Assembly (NCBI RefSeq): GCF_900129815.1
Contig: NZ_FQWX01000002.1
Coordinates: forward strand, 1 to 64,000
DNA length: 64,000 bases
Reading direction: 5' to 3'
From: Asaccharospora irregularis DSM 2635
GTDB lineage: Bacteria > Bacillota > Clostridia > Peptostreptococcales > Peptostreptococcaceae
Numbering within the stretch: the stretch's first letter is position 1; the number at the start of each line of letters is the position of its first letter. This document shows, in pieces, positions 45,325 through 54,837 of this stretch. The position numbers were made by a program, and so were the translations under genes. The notes below the pieces were generated by a model. That model was given only the letters and a program-made list of their open reading frames with translations. It was not told the DNA's origin and searched no databases.

Positions 45325-46254
45325 ATGAATCAAATTTGTAAATTACTAAATATAAAATATCCTATAATTCAAGGTGGAATGGCATGGGTAGCAAATGCTT
45401 CTTTAGCTAGTGCTGTATCGAATGCTGGAGGGTTAGGAATAATAGCTGCTGGAAATGCACCAAAGGATATTATAAAAAGTGAAATAAATAAATGTAAGAA
45501 GTTAACAGATAAACCTTTTGGGGTCAATGTAATGTTGATGTCTCCATTTGTTGAAGAAATAATCGATTTGGTAATAGAAGAAAAAATAGAGGTAATAACT
45601 ACTGGAGCGGGAAACCCTGCAAAGTATATAGAAAAACTTAAAGGCGCTGGAGTAAAAATAATACCAGTAGTTCCAACTATATCACTTGCAAAAAGAATGG
45701 AAAAGTTAGGAGCAGATGCCATAATAGCAGAGGGAACAGAAGCTGGAGGACATATAGGTGATTTAACTACAATGGTATTGGTACCTCAGATTGTAGATGA
45801 AGTTGGTATACCTGTAATTGCGGCCGGAGGAGTAGCCGATGGAAGAGGTATAGTAGCATCATTTGCACTAGGGGCTAGTGCTGTACAAATTGGAACTAGA
45901 TTTATATGTAGTGAAGAATGTAGTGTGCATGAAAACTATAAAAATTTAGTTATAAAGGCTAAGGATAGAGATGCTGTAGTTACAGGAAGAAGTACAGGTC
46001 ATCCTGTAAGAACACTAAAAAATAAACTATCAAAAGAATTTTTAAAGATGGAAAAAGAAGGAGCTTCTATTGAGGAGTTAGATAAAAAAGGAAGTGGAGC
46101 ACTTAGACTTGCAACTGTGGATGGAGATCTTGAAAGAGGGTCATTTATGGCTGGTCAAATAGCTTCAATTATAAAAGATATAAAACCATGCAAAGAAATT
46201 ATAGAAGATATGGTAAGTCAAGCCAAGGCTATTATGCCTAACATAGAGTTATAA
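45325..46254 (+). CDS. fabK: enoyl-ACP reductase II (FMN-dependent)
   Basis: Last reduction of the elongation cycle, NAD(P)H- and FMN-dependent, triclosan-insensitive. The 309-residue TIM barrel of the nitronate monooxygenase-like family shows YPIIQGGMAWVA, ANAGGLGIIAAGN in the form SNAGGLGIIAAGN, GTEAGGHIGD and the phosphate-binding AAGGVADGRG. I start at ATG 45325 after AAGGAGG; an upstream start would overlap fabH. No fabI is in the operon. Confidence 0.94.
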   Translation: MNQICKLLNIKYPIIQGGMAWVANASLASAVSNAGGLGIIAAGNAPKDIIKSEINKCKKLTDKPFGVNVMLMSPFVEEIIDLVIEEKIEVITTGAGNPAKYIEKLKGAGVKIIPVVPTISLAKRMEKLGADAIIAEGTEAGGHIGDLTTMVLVPQIVDEVGIPVIAAGGVADGRGIVASFALGASAVQIGTRFICSEECSVHENYKNLVIKAKDRDAVVTGRSTGHPVRTLKNKLSKEFLKMEKEGASIEELDKKGSGALRLATVDGDLERGSFMAGQIASIIKDIKPCKEIIEDMVSQAKAIMPNIEL

Positions 46255-46269
46255 TTCAGGAGGTAAGCA

Positions 46270-47226
46270 ATGGGAAAATTAGCATTAGTATTTCCTGGGC
46301 AAGGAGCTCAATATGTGGGCATGGCTAAGGATTTATATGAAAAAAATAGTATATCAAAAAAAGTTATAGATGACGCCTGTGAATCTCTAGGAGTAGATTT
46401 AAGGAATATTATGTTTGAAGGCAGTGATGAAGAGTTAAGCAAAACAGAGAATACCCAACCAGCCATACTTACACACAGTATAGCTGCATTAGAAGCATTA
46501 AAGGCAGAGGTAGATTTTAAGTTTGATGGGTGTTTAGGTTTGTCTTTAGGAGAGTATAGTGCATTAGTAGCCGCAGGAAGCATAGATTTTTTGGAGGCTG
46601 TAAAACTAGTTAAAAAAAGAGGAAAGTTTATGCAAGATGCAGTTCCTTTAGGAAAAGGCGCTATGGCAGCTATATTAGGGCTAGATAGAGAAATATTACA
46701 AGGAATTATAAATAATATAGATGATGGAATTATAGAAGTAGCAAATTACAATTCACCAGGTCAAATAGTAATATCTGGTGAAACTATGTTAATAGATGAC
46801 GCAATTATAAAGTGTAAAGAAAGAGGAGCCAAAAGAGCAGTCAAGCTAAAAGTAAGTGGAGCTTTTCACTCATCCATGCTAAAAGATGCAGGAGTTAGGT
46901 TATCCAAAGAATTAGATAAGATAGATATATCAAAACCTAAAATAGATGTAGTAGCAAACGTAAATGCAGATTATTATCAAGAAGAAGTTAGAGATTTACT
47001 TATAAAGCAGGTGAGTTCATCTGTACTTTGGGAGAATTCTATAGAAAAGTTATTAGAAGAAGGATATGACAATTTTGTGGAAATAGGACCAGGAAAAACA
47101 TTGAAATCTTTTATTAAAAAAATAGCTTCTAATAAAAATGTAGATGTAAATATTTTCAACATAGATAGTTTAAACTCTTTAAACGAGTTTATAGAAATTT
47201 ATAGAAATGGGGAAATAAAATGTTAG
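46270..47226 (+). CDS. fabD: malonyl-CoA:ACP transacylase
   Basis: Loads malonyl onto acyl carrier protein. The 318 residues have VFPGQGAQ, the nucleophile Ser92 in GLSLGEYSAL, and the catalytic His in VSGAFHSSML (near 201). It overlaps fabG by 7 bases, implying translational coupling. Confidence 0.96.
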   Translation: MGKLALVFPGQGAQYVGMAKDLYEKNSISKKVIDDACESLGVDLRNIMFEGSDEELSKTENTQPAILTHSIAALEALKAEVDFKFDGCLGLSLGEYSALVAAGSIDFLEAVKLVKKRGKFMQDAVPLGKGAMAAILGLDREILQGIINNIDDGIIEVANYNSPGQIVISGETMLIDDAIIKCKERGAKRAVKLKVSGAFHSSMLKDAGVRLSKELDKIDISKPKIDVVANVNADYYQEEVRDLLIKQVSSSVLWENSIEKLLEEGYDNFVEIGPGKTLKSFIKKIASNKNVDVNIFNIDSLNSLNEFIEIYRNGEIKC

Positions 47227-47966
47227 ATATTAAAGGAAAAGTAGCTTTAGTAACTGGAGGATCTAGAGGAATAGGAAAAGAAGTAGCAAAAAAACTAGCA
47301 TCTTTTGGAGCAAACCTTATAATAAACTACACATCTAGAGAGGAATCTGCACTAGAAACAAAAAAAGAAATAGAAGATTTTGGTGTGAAATGCATGGTTG
47401 TAAAATGTGATGTATCAAAGTCAGAAGAAGTTAACTTGATGGTAGATGATGTAATAAAGGAATTTGGCCAAATAGATATACTGGTAAACAATGCTGGTAT
47501 AACAAGAGATGGGCTTCTTATGAGGATGAAAGAAGAGGATTTCGACAAGGTAATAGATATAAATCTTAAAGGAGTCTTTAATTGTACAAAGGCTGTATCT
47601 AAGCCTATGATGAAAAAGAAGTTTGGAAAAATAATTAATATGTCATCTGTAGTTGGTATAGTAGGAAACCCAGGTCAGGCTAATTACTGTGCATCAAAGG
47701 CAGGAGTTATAGGTTTTACTAAGGCTACGGCAAAAGAACTAGCATCAAGAAATATAAATATAAATGCTATTGCACCAGGATTTATAGATACTGATATGAC
47801 AAATGTATTAAGTGATGATTTAAAAAATACTATGTTAAAAAGTATTCCTAAAAATGAATTTGGTAAACCAGAAGATGTTGCAAATGTAGTGGCATTTTTA
47901 GCGAGTTCAATGTCTAGGTATGTAACAGGTCAAGTTATAAATGTAGATGGTGGAATGGTTATGTAA
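47220..47966 (+). CDS. fabG: 3-oxoacyl-ACP reductase
   Basis: NADPH-dependent short-chain dehydrogenase. The 248 residues have TGGSRGIG, NNAG, the catalytic Ser143 region, Tyr156 and Lys160 in YCASK, and the C-terminal GQVINVDGGMVM. Its ATG lies inside the last codons of fabD, with GGGGAA as ribosome site. Confidence 0.96.
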   Translation: MLDIKGKVALVTGGSRGIGKEVAKKLASFGANLIINYTSREESALETKKEIEDFGVKCMVVKCDVSKSEEVNLMVDDVIKEFGQIDILVNNAGITRDGLLMRMKEEDFDKVIDINLKGVFNCTKAVSKPMMKKKFGKIINMSSVVGIVGNPGQANYCASKAGVIGFTKATAKELASRNININAIAPGFIDTDMTNVLSDDLKNTMLKSIPKNEFGKPEDVANVVAFLASSMSRYVTGQVINVDGGMVM

Positions 47967-48011
47967 TAAAAATATTAATATAAGTTATTAAAAAAATCAG
48001 GAGGTAATTGT

Positions 48012-48236
48012 ATGTTTAATAAAGTTGTAGAAATAATAAAGGATCAATTAGGAGTTGAAGATAAAGAAATAACTATGGAAACTTCTTTAATGAAAGATTT
48101 AGAGGCAGACTCATTAGATGCAGTAGAAATAATAATGGCCTTAGAAGATGAATTTGATATAGAAATACCTGATACAGAGGCTGAAAAATTTAAGTCTATA
48201 GGTGATATAGTTAAATATATAGAAGCTAATAAATAG
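48012..48236 (+). CDS. acpP: acyl carrier protein
   Basis: A 74-residue acidic helical carrier with the phosphopantetheine site Ser34 in [14 protein letters not shown] precedes the ATG. It sits between fabG and fabF, 13 bases before the latter. Confidence 0.97.
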   Translation: MFNKVVEIIKDQLGVEDKEITMETSLMKDLEADSLDAVEIIMALEDEFDIEIPDTEAEKFKSIGDIVKYIEANK

Positions 48237-48249
48237 TGGAGGTATCTCT

Positions 48250-49488
48250 ATGAAAAAGAGAGTAGTTATAACTGGATTAGGATGTGTAACTCCTGTTGGG
48301 ATAGGAAAACAAGAGTTCTGGAACAATATAAAATCAGGAGTATGTGGTATTGAAAAGATTACTAGATTTGATGCTAGCACTTTCCAAACTCAGATAGCAG
48401 CAGAAGTTAAAGATTTTAATGGAGAAGAATATATAAGTAAAAAAGAATTAAAAAGATTAGATAGATTTGCTCAATATGCAATAGCTGCCTCTAAAATGGC
48501 GGTAGAGGATGCAGATTTAGATCTAGATAAGGTAGATAAAAATAATATGGGAGTTATCGTTGGTTCTGGTATAGGTGGAGTTGGGACTATGGAAGAACAA
48601 CATGAAGTACTTATGAAAAAAGGAAATAAAAGGGTAACTCCGTTTCTTGTACCTATGATGATAGGAAATATGGCTGCAGGTCAAGTTTCAATATTTCTGG
48701 GTGCAAAAGGACCAAACACAAATGTATGTACAGCTTGTGCATCAGGTACTCATTCAATAGGAGATGCTTTTAAAATTGTTCAAAGAGGAGATGCTACTAT
48801 AATGGTAGCGGGAGGCTCTGAAGCAGGAATAACACCACTTTCATTTGCAGGATTTTGTAATATGAAGGCTATGTCAGTTAGAAATGATGATCCTAAAACT
48901 GCTTCTCGTCCTTTTGACAAAGATAGAGATGGTTTTGTAATGGGAGAAGGTGCGGGTATAGTTATACTAGAAGAACTTGAACATGCTTTAAAAAGAGGAG
49001 CTAAGATATATGCTGAGGTTGTAGGATATGGTTTGACAGCAGATGCTTACCACATGACTACTCCAGCAGAAGATGGTGAAGGTGCAACAAGGGCTATGGA
49101 AATGGCACTGAGAGATGGGGATGTATCTATTGATGAAGTAGATTATATAAATGCCCACGGTACTTCAACACCGTATAATGATAGATTAGAAACATTGGCA
49201 ATAAAAAATGTGTTCAAAGAAAAAGCATATGATTTGTGCGTATCTTCAACAAAATCTATGACAGGTCATTTACTTGGAGCGTCAGGTGCAGTAGAGGCTA
49301 TTATTTGTGCTATGAGTGTAAAGGATGGATTTGTTCCCCCTACTATAAATGTACAAAACTTAGATGAAGAGTTAGACTTAGATTATGTATTAGATAATGG
49401 AAGAGATAGAGAGATTAGATATGCAATGTCAAATTCTTTAGGATTTGGTGGTCATAATGCTACTATAATATTAAAAAAATATGTATAA
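48250..49488 (+). CDS. fabF: 3-oxoacyl-ACP synthase II
   Basis: Elongating condensing enzyme of 412 residues. Catalytic Cys163 (CTACASGT) and the two histidines in [11 protein letters not shown] and [10 protein letters not shown] are present. It is the last gene of the operon. The operon lacks fabZ and the acc genes, which must be elsewhere. A strong terminator follows. Confidence 0.96.
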   Translation: MKKRVVITGLGCVTPVGIGKQEFWNNIKSGVCGIEKITRFDASTFQTQIAAEVKDFNGEEYISKKELKRLDRFAQYAIAASKMAVEDADLDLDKVDKNNMGVIVGSGIGGVGTMEEQHEVLMKKGNKRVTPFLVPMMIGNMAAGQVSIFLGAKGPNTNVCTACASGTHSIGDAFKIVQRGDATIMVAGGSEAGITPLSFAGFCNMKAMSVRNDDPKTASRPFDKDRDGFVMGEGAGIVILEELEHALKRGAKIYAEVVGYGLTADAYHMTTPAEDGEGATRAMEMALRDGDVSIDEVDYINAHGTSTPYNDRLETLAIKNVFKEKAYDLCVSSTKSMTGHLLGASGAVEAIICAMSVKDGFVPPTINVQNLDEELDLDYVLDNGRDREIRYAMSNSLGFGGHNATIILKKYV

Positions 49489-49508
49489 AAGATAATATGT
49501 AGTTAAAA

Positions 49509-49566
49509 AATATTAAAAGGAGTAAGATTTCCTACAAAAATGGGAGGTTTTACTCCTTTTAATATT
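49509..49566 (+). terminator. terminator of the fab operon
   Basis: Perfect 17-bp inverted repeat, 49509-49525 (AATATTAAAAGGAGTAA) with 49550-49566, with a T-rich right arm. A GGGAGG in the loop is not followed by a gene. Confidence 0.8.
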
Positions 49567-49726
49567 ACCTGTATTTAGGCAATTAATCATATTATGCAAA
49601 TATAGCTTAAATACTTGAAAAATGAACCAAATATGTGATAAACTTTCTTTAAAATAGATTAAAATTTAAAATAAATTGGCAATTTAAGTACCTTATTATT
49701 TCTAAGACTTAAGGGGGAAATAGTCT

Positions 49727-51640
49727 GTGAGTAAAAAACTGTTAATAGTGATGGCTAGCATATCTGTAATTATAGGTTCTATTGCTATATTTATTAAATA
49801 CAATCCGAATAACTCAGATCCACGAATTACATTAGACAAAATTTATCAAACATACCTTAGAGAAAATAAACTCGACAGTAAAGACTTAAAAAAATTAAAT
49901 GAGACTATCCGACATATGAGTGATGGAGTGGACAAAGAATTTTTAGTTGGATTTAGTAATTATGCAAATGGAAATAACAAAGAGGCAAAAAAGTATTTTA
50001 AATTAGTCAGTAAAGAGTTCAGTAGAAGTACAGACCCTTTGATAAAAATATATACAGGTAAATTTTTAGCACAAATAAACATTGAAGAAGGAAATGATAA
50101 AGAGGCTATTAATGTGGTGAAAAATACATTTGACTCAATACCAAAAGGCAGTTATGAAGAACTATTAGAACATATATGGGGGTTACTTTATCCGATTGGG
50201 TATTTAGAGGGCGGTTATGATTTAATAATATATGCCTTAAATGATATTATGAGCATAGATCGTAATCTAGGAAAAGAGCAGCAATTATATATATATGAAC
50301 GATTGTCTTCTGTACATAGGTTAAAGAGAAATTATTCTCAAGCGGTATATTTGACTGCAAAGGCTATTGCACTAGCCAAAGATCAGGGTGATGACTTTAA
50401 AGAATCTGTTTTAAAAATAGATTTGGCATCTATGATATTTCAATTCGATGAATATGCCCGTGCAGAAAAGCTTATCAAAGAAGCACTACAAGTCAATATT
50501 GAGGGTGTAGGAGCTAATGCAGAATCTAAGGTATATGCAATATCGAGTTTGATGGAGGCATATGTAAAATTAGAACAATATGATGATGTACTAAAGTATG
50601 GAAAACAATTACCCCAGTACGAAGATGATGTAGACTGGGATATATACAATGATATATCTATACTCGGAAATATTTTTATGGCACAATCTTATATGCATAA
50701 GGGGGACCTTAATAGAGCTAAGCAATGCTTAGATGAGGTAGAGGAGATTTTCAAAACAGATGAATATATATTTTTCTGGGATAAAGAGATATATTACTAC
50801 GAGGCATTAGGTCAGTACGATGAAGCAATTGGAAATTATGAAAATGCAATAAAAAATTATGAAAAGGCGCTAAAAGAGAGCAATGAAAAAGAAGTTAGCA
50901 TAAAGAAATTAGATGTGCTTGAGCGTTTATTTTCACTATATGACAAACAAGGCGACAGAGAACAAGAAGATAAATATCAGAAGCTTTTAATCGCAGAATA
51001 CAAAAATAATAAAAATACAAGAAATGAAGAAAATGTTTCTTATATTTTAGAGAAGGTAGATAGTGAAGAGAAAATGCTAGAAAGGGCTAAAAAAGAGTTG
51101 GCATTTTATAAAGTAGCTTCGATAATTGTTTTTCTTGCTACACTAATATTTGTATTTTTAGGTATGCAACTGAGAAAATCCCAAAAACAAAGCTGTATAG
51201 ATGGTTTAACGGGTGTTTATAATAGACATTATTTTGATATAATTTATAATAAATACATAGAGAGAAAAGAAAAGTTTTCTGTTATGATGGTAGATATTGA
51301 TAATTTTAAGGCCATCAACGATACCTATGGTCATGAGTTTGGCGATACTGTAATAAAAGGGATAACTGAGACTATAGGAAATCTATTAGATGAAGAGGAT
51401 AAGGAATTTAGGTATGGTGGAGAAGAATTTATTATATTAATAAAAGACAAACCTATAGAGCAGGTATTTAAGATAGCAGAAAAAATAAGAAGTGCAGTTG
51501 AATCTAAAGTGTGGAAAGAGGACATCGTTGTGACTATAAGTCTAGGGGTAGCAGAATTTAAAGGAGATAAAAACGTAGTAGAGATAGCAGACAAAAATTT
51601 ATATATGGCTAAAAAAATTGGAAAAAATAAAGTTGTATAA
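49727..51640 (+). CDS. TPR-containing membrane diguanylate cyclase
   Basis: A 637-residue signalling protein. It has an N-terminal membrane segment (about 4-24), an extracytoplasmic helical region with tetratricopeptide-like repeats (about 60-430, e.g. AIGNYENAIKNYEKALKES), a second membrane helix (about 463-483) and a cytoplasmic GGDEF domain (about 495-637). The catalytic motif reads YGGEEFII, an active variant, and DxxxFKxxND is intact (DIDNFKAINDTYGH), so c-di-GMP synthesis is likely. No RxxD inhibitory site is obvious. GTG start after GGGGG. It stands alone between the fab operon and the hydrogenase-like pair. Confidence 0.88.
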   Translation: MSKKLLIVMASISVIIGSIAIFIKYNPNNSDPRITLDKIYQTYLRENKLDSKDLKKLNETIRHMSDGVDKEFLVGFSNYANGNNKEAKKYFKLVSKEFSRSTDPLIKIYTGKFLAQINIEEGNDKEAINVVKNTFDSIPKGSYEELLEHIWGLLYPIGYLEGGYDLIIYALNDIMSIDRNLGKEQQLYIYERLSSVHRLKRNYSQAVYLTAKAIALAKDQGDDFKESVLKIDLASMIFQFDEYARAEKLIKEALQVNIEGVGANAESKVYAISSLMEAYVKLEQYDDVLKYGKQLPQYEDDVDWDIYNDISILGNIFMAQSYMHKGDLNRAKQCLDEVEEIFKTDEYIFFWDKEIYYYEALGQYDEAIGNYENAIKNYEKALKESNEKEVSIKKLDVLERLFSLYDKQGDREQEDKYQKLLIAEYKNNKNTRNEENVSYILEKVDSEEKMLERAKKELAFYKVASIIVFLATLIFVFLGMQLRKSQKQSCIDGLTGVYNRHYFDIIYNKYIERKEKFSVMMVDIDNFKAINDTYGHEFGDTVIKGITETIGNLLDEEDKEFRYGGEEFIILIKDKPIEQVFKIAEKIRSAVESKVWKEDIVVTISLGVAEFKGDKNVVEIADKNLYMAKKIGKNKVV

Positions 51641-51783
51641 AAATGATATAAAAGTTATATAAAATTATGTAAAAAGGATATATAGGATTTTTAGATTTAT
51701 TAAGTTCAGCATATTATAAATTTTAATTTAAGTTTATACTGTGGTGGACTTTTTATAATCTTACTTCTAAGGGGGATAAGATA

Positions 51784-53514
51784 ATGTGGTTTATGAATTT
51801 AAAGAAGACAACTTGCAAGAATTGTTATGCATGTATAAGATCCTGCCCAATTCATGCTATAGAAGTTAAAAATGAACAGGCACAGATAATGCGAGATAGA
51901 TGCATATTATGCGGGAGATGTTCTAAGGCATGTCCTCAAGGGATAAAGATAATAAGGTCTGAACTTAGGCTTGTTAAGAGGTATTTGGAAAATAAGGATA
52001 CAGTAGTTGCGTCTGTATCACCTAGCTTTCCTGCAGTTTTTGGGAAAAACAGCGATAAGCTTCCAAGAGTTCTTAAAATGCTAGGATTTGACTATTTCGA
52101 GGAGACTTTGGCTGGAATAGATCCTATTATAGATGAATATGAGAATTATGCTAACAAAGATGATGAGGATACATATATAACTAGTTTTTGTCCATCTGTA
52201 AACTTACTTGTTCAAAAGCATTACCCTGATTTAATTAAAAACTTAGTACCAGTAGTATCTCCTGCTGTTTATCATGGAAGGGTTCTTAAAGAAAAGTATG
52301 GGGAAAATGTTAAAGTTGTTTTCATAGGGCCTTGTATATCCAAAAAAACTGAGTGCCAAGAGGAATATTCTATTGATGCAGTGATTACCTTTAAAGAATT
52401 GATTAGATGGATAAGAGAGGAAAATATAGAACTGGATAGTTTAGACGAAGAACCATTTGGATATTTTAGTGAGGATAAAAGAGTATTTCCTATATTAGGT
52501 GGATTAGGGCAGTCAATATCACATAGAAATCCTAAAAAAGATGTTATAGAAGTAGACGGACTAGAGGAATGTATGGAGGTATTAAAATCTATTCAAAAAG
52601 GAAGACTAAAAAATACTTTTATTGATATGAGCTGTTGCAGACATAGTTGCCTGGGCGGATTTGGTATGCCGAGGGATAATGTAAGCTGCTATGAGAGAGA
52701 ACAAAGGATTAGAAAATATTCTAGTAGTCAGGTCAATATACCAAAAAAACTAGATGATAAGTCTAAGAGATTGTTAAAAGAGGATTGCAATATAGATACT
52801 TACAAATTGTTTACATCGCTAAATATACCTCTTAAAATACCAACTGATATAGAAATAAAAAAAATCCTAAACACAATGGGCAAATATACACTTAAAGATG
52901 AACTAAATTGTGGGAGTTGTGGGTATCATACTTGCAAGGAAAAAGCCATAGCTGTGTATAACAATATGGCGGAGGTAAATATGTGCCTTCCTTTTATGAG
53001 AGAGAAAGCGGAAAATTTAGCTAATATAATTTTTGAGACAACTCCCAATATGATTGTTATTTTAAACAAGGAACTTGATATTTTACAGCTAAATCCATCT
53101 GCTAGAGAATTTTTAGGAATAGAAGAGGGAATAGAAAAAGGTATGCCTATAGTAATGTTTTTAGATGACAAAATTTTCAGTAAAGTAAGGATGACTAGAA
53201 AAAACATATTTAGAGAAAAGGTTGTCATTAAGAATAAGATGGCAACGGTTATCCAAAGTGTAATATGGTTAGAAAAAGAGCAGCTTATGTTGTGGATAGC
53301 AGATGATATTACGGAAAATGAAAAAAAGGAGAAGAAAGTTCAAAAAATGAAAATAGATGCAATGGATATGGCACAGCATGTTATAAATAAGCAGATGACT
53401 GTTGCACAAGAAATTGCAAGTCTTCTAGGTGAAACGACTGCCGAAACAAAAGTAACATTAACTAATCTTAAAAAACTTATTTTAGAGGAAGAAGAGGAAC
53501 AGGTGGATGAATAG
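51784..53514 (+). CDS. sensory [FeFe]-hydrogenase-like protein with FeS and PAS domains
   Basis: A 576-residue multidomain protein resembling group C (HydS-type) sensory [FeFe] hydrogenases. In order: two 4Fe-4S ferredoxin clusters (Cys11, 14, 17, 21 and 40, 43, 46, 50), a hydrogenase large-subunit domain (about 75-310), a 4Fe-4S FeS domain (Cys376, 379, 384, 401), a PAS domain (about 410-520) and a C-terminal helix. The H-cluster ligand cysteines appear conserved (Cys136 in TSFCP, Cys184 in IGPCISKK, Cys285 and Cys289 in CCRHSC), but the proton-relay cysteine of catalytic enzymes is Phe135. It is therefore probably a sensor of H2 or redox state, not a bulk catalyst. GGGGG precedes the ATG. 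It overlaps the phosphatase gene by 8 bases. Confidence 0.85.
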   Translation: MWFMNLKKTTCKNCYACIRSCPIHAIEVKNEQAQIMRDRCILCGRCSKACPQGIKIIRSELRLVKRYLENKDTVVASVSPSFPAVFGKNSDKLPRVLKMLGFDYFEETLAGIDPIIDEYENYANKDDEDTYITSFCPSVNLLVQKHYPDLIKNLVPVVSPAVYHGRVLKEKYGENVKVVFIGPCISKKTECQEEYSIDAVITFKELIRWIREENIELDSLDEEPFGYFSEDKRVFPILGGLGQSISHRNPKKDVIEVDGLEECMEVLKSIQKGRLKNTFIDMSCCRHSCLGGFGMPRDNVSCYEREQRIRKYSSSQVNIPKKLDDKSKRLLKEDCNIDTYKLFTSLNIPLKIPTDIEIKKILNTMGKYTLKDELNCGSCGYHTCKEKAIAVYNNMAEVNMCLPFMREKAENLANIIFETTPNMIVILNKELDILQLNPSAREFLGIEEGIEKGMPIVMFLDDKIFSKVRMTRKNIFREKVVIKNKMATVIQSVIWLEKEQLMLWIADDITENEKKEKKVQKMKIDAMDMAQHVINKQMTVAQEIASLLGETTAETKVTLTNLKKLILEEEEEQVDE

Positions 53515-54673
53515 TGGAATTTTTGTCGACTTTGCAAGTGGTAGTTTAAATAAATATACAGAAGAATTATGTGGTGACAAAGTAGAATTTTATAACAAAG
53601 ATGGCGATTTTATTGTCGTACTGTCTGATGGATTAGGTAGTGGTGTAAAAGCAAATATTCTAGCCACTCTAACGGCTAAGATAGCTGTAACAATGCTGAG
53701 AGATGGACTATTAATTGAAGAAGTAGTGGACACAATATTAAAAACTCTTCCAGTGTGTTCTATAAGAAATGTAGCTTATTCAACCTTTACAATTATAAAA
53801 ATAGCAAAGGATGGAATGGCATATATAGCAGAGTTTGATAATCCGAGTGTATTTTTTATGAGAAATAATGCAATAAAAAAATTAGACTGGATTTATAAAG
53901 AGATTAATGGACAAAAAATAAGAGAAACTAATTTTAAATTACAGGAAAAAGACATAATAGTATCTGTGAGTGATGGAGCTATTTATGCGGGAACAGGACC
54001 CACATTAAATTTAGATTGGAGATGGGATGATATTGCAAGGTATTTAAAGAGATTTACCAATAATGATATGTCGGCAAGGTCAGTGGCCAACGAGTTATTA
54101 GGTGTGTGTGATCAGCTTTATATGCAAAAACCACAAGATGATACTACAGTAGCTGTTATAAAAATTACTAAATCACAAAAGGCCGTTTTATTTTCAGGGC
54201 CACCTATAGATAAGGATATGGATAAGTTAATAGTTGAGAAAATAATGAACACTAAAGGTAAAAAAATAGTTTGTGGAGGATCTGCAGGAAATATTGTAGC
54301 TAGAGAGTTAGGAAGAGATATAAAAACAAATTTTAGAATAGTAGATAAAGAAGTACCTCCTATGGGGTATCTAGAAGGAATAGACTTATTGACAGAGGGA
54401 GTATTGACAATAAGAAAGGCGACAGAAAAATTAAAAATGTTAAAATCATCTACGGATTTAAAAATATTAGATGGTGAGGATGGGGCATCTAGATTGGCTA
54501 AAATGTTGTACGAAGATTGTACTCATATAAAAATGTTGGTTGGTAGAGCTATAAATCCTGCTCACCAAAACCCAGATTTTCCTAGAGAGTTAAATATAAA
54601 GGTGTATGTATTAAATTCACTAAAAGATGTTCTTGTTGATTTAGGAAAAATTGTTGAAATAGAGTACTATTAG
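53507..54673 (+). CDS. SpoIIE-type PP2C phosphatase with an extra C-terminal domain
   Basis: A 388-residue soluble protein. About 1-225 is a SpoIIE/PP2C domain with metal-binding VVLSDGLGSGVKA, VSVSDGAIYAG and PQDDTTVAVIKI. About 226-388 is a separate domain I do not recognise, beginning LFSGPPIDKDMD with a Rossmann-like KKIVCGGSAGNIVARELG. It has no membrane segments, so it is not sporulation SpoIIE itself. Its ATG lies within the last codons of the hydrogenase-like gene, so the two are coupled. The pair resembles the HydS-phosphatase arrangement reported for clostridia. It probably turns the sensor state into dephosphorylation of an unknown partner. Confidence 0.85.
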   Translation: MNSGIFVDFASGSLNKYTEELCGDKVEFYNKDGDFIVVLSDGLGSGVKANILATLTAKIAVTMLRDGLLIEEVVDTILKTLPVCSIRNVAYSTFTIIKIAKDGMAYIAEFDNPSVFFMRNNAIKKLDWIYKEINGQKIRETNFKLQEKDIIVSVSDGAIYAGTGPTLNLDWRWDDIARYLKRFTNNDMSARSVANELLGVCDQLYMQKPQDDTTVAVIKITKSQKAVLFSGPPIDKDMDKLIVEKIMNTKGKKIVCGGSAGNIVARELGRDIKTNFRIVDKEVPPMGYLEGIDLLTEGVLTIRKATEKLKMLKSSTDLKILDGEDGASRLAKMLYEDCTHIKMLVGRAINPAHQNPDFPRELNIKVYVLNSLKDVLVDLGKIVEIEYY

Positions 54674-54722
54674 ATATAGTAGCATTCAATAAAGTAGTAT
54701 TAGAGTACATACAAGTTTATTG

Positions 54723-54731
54723 TGTTATAAT
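54723..54731 (+). promoter_or_regulatory. candidate extended -10 promoter for fbp
   Basis: TGTTATAAT with an extended TGn element. No good -35 is seen. A second TATAAT lies at 54793-54798. Confidence 0.4.
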
Positions 54732-54837
54732 ATATGATTGTATCTTCATTAGATAAAGCCCTTTAATGTAAAAAATAACATTTCAAGTGTGGTATAATTG
54801 TACTTGAGATTAGAAATATAGATTTGGAGGAACAGTT

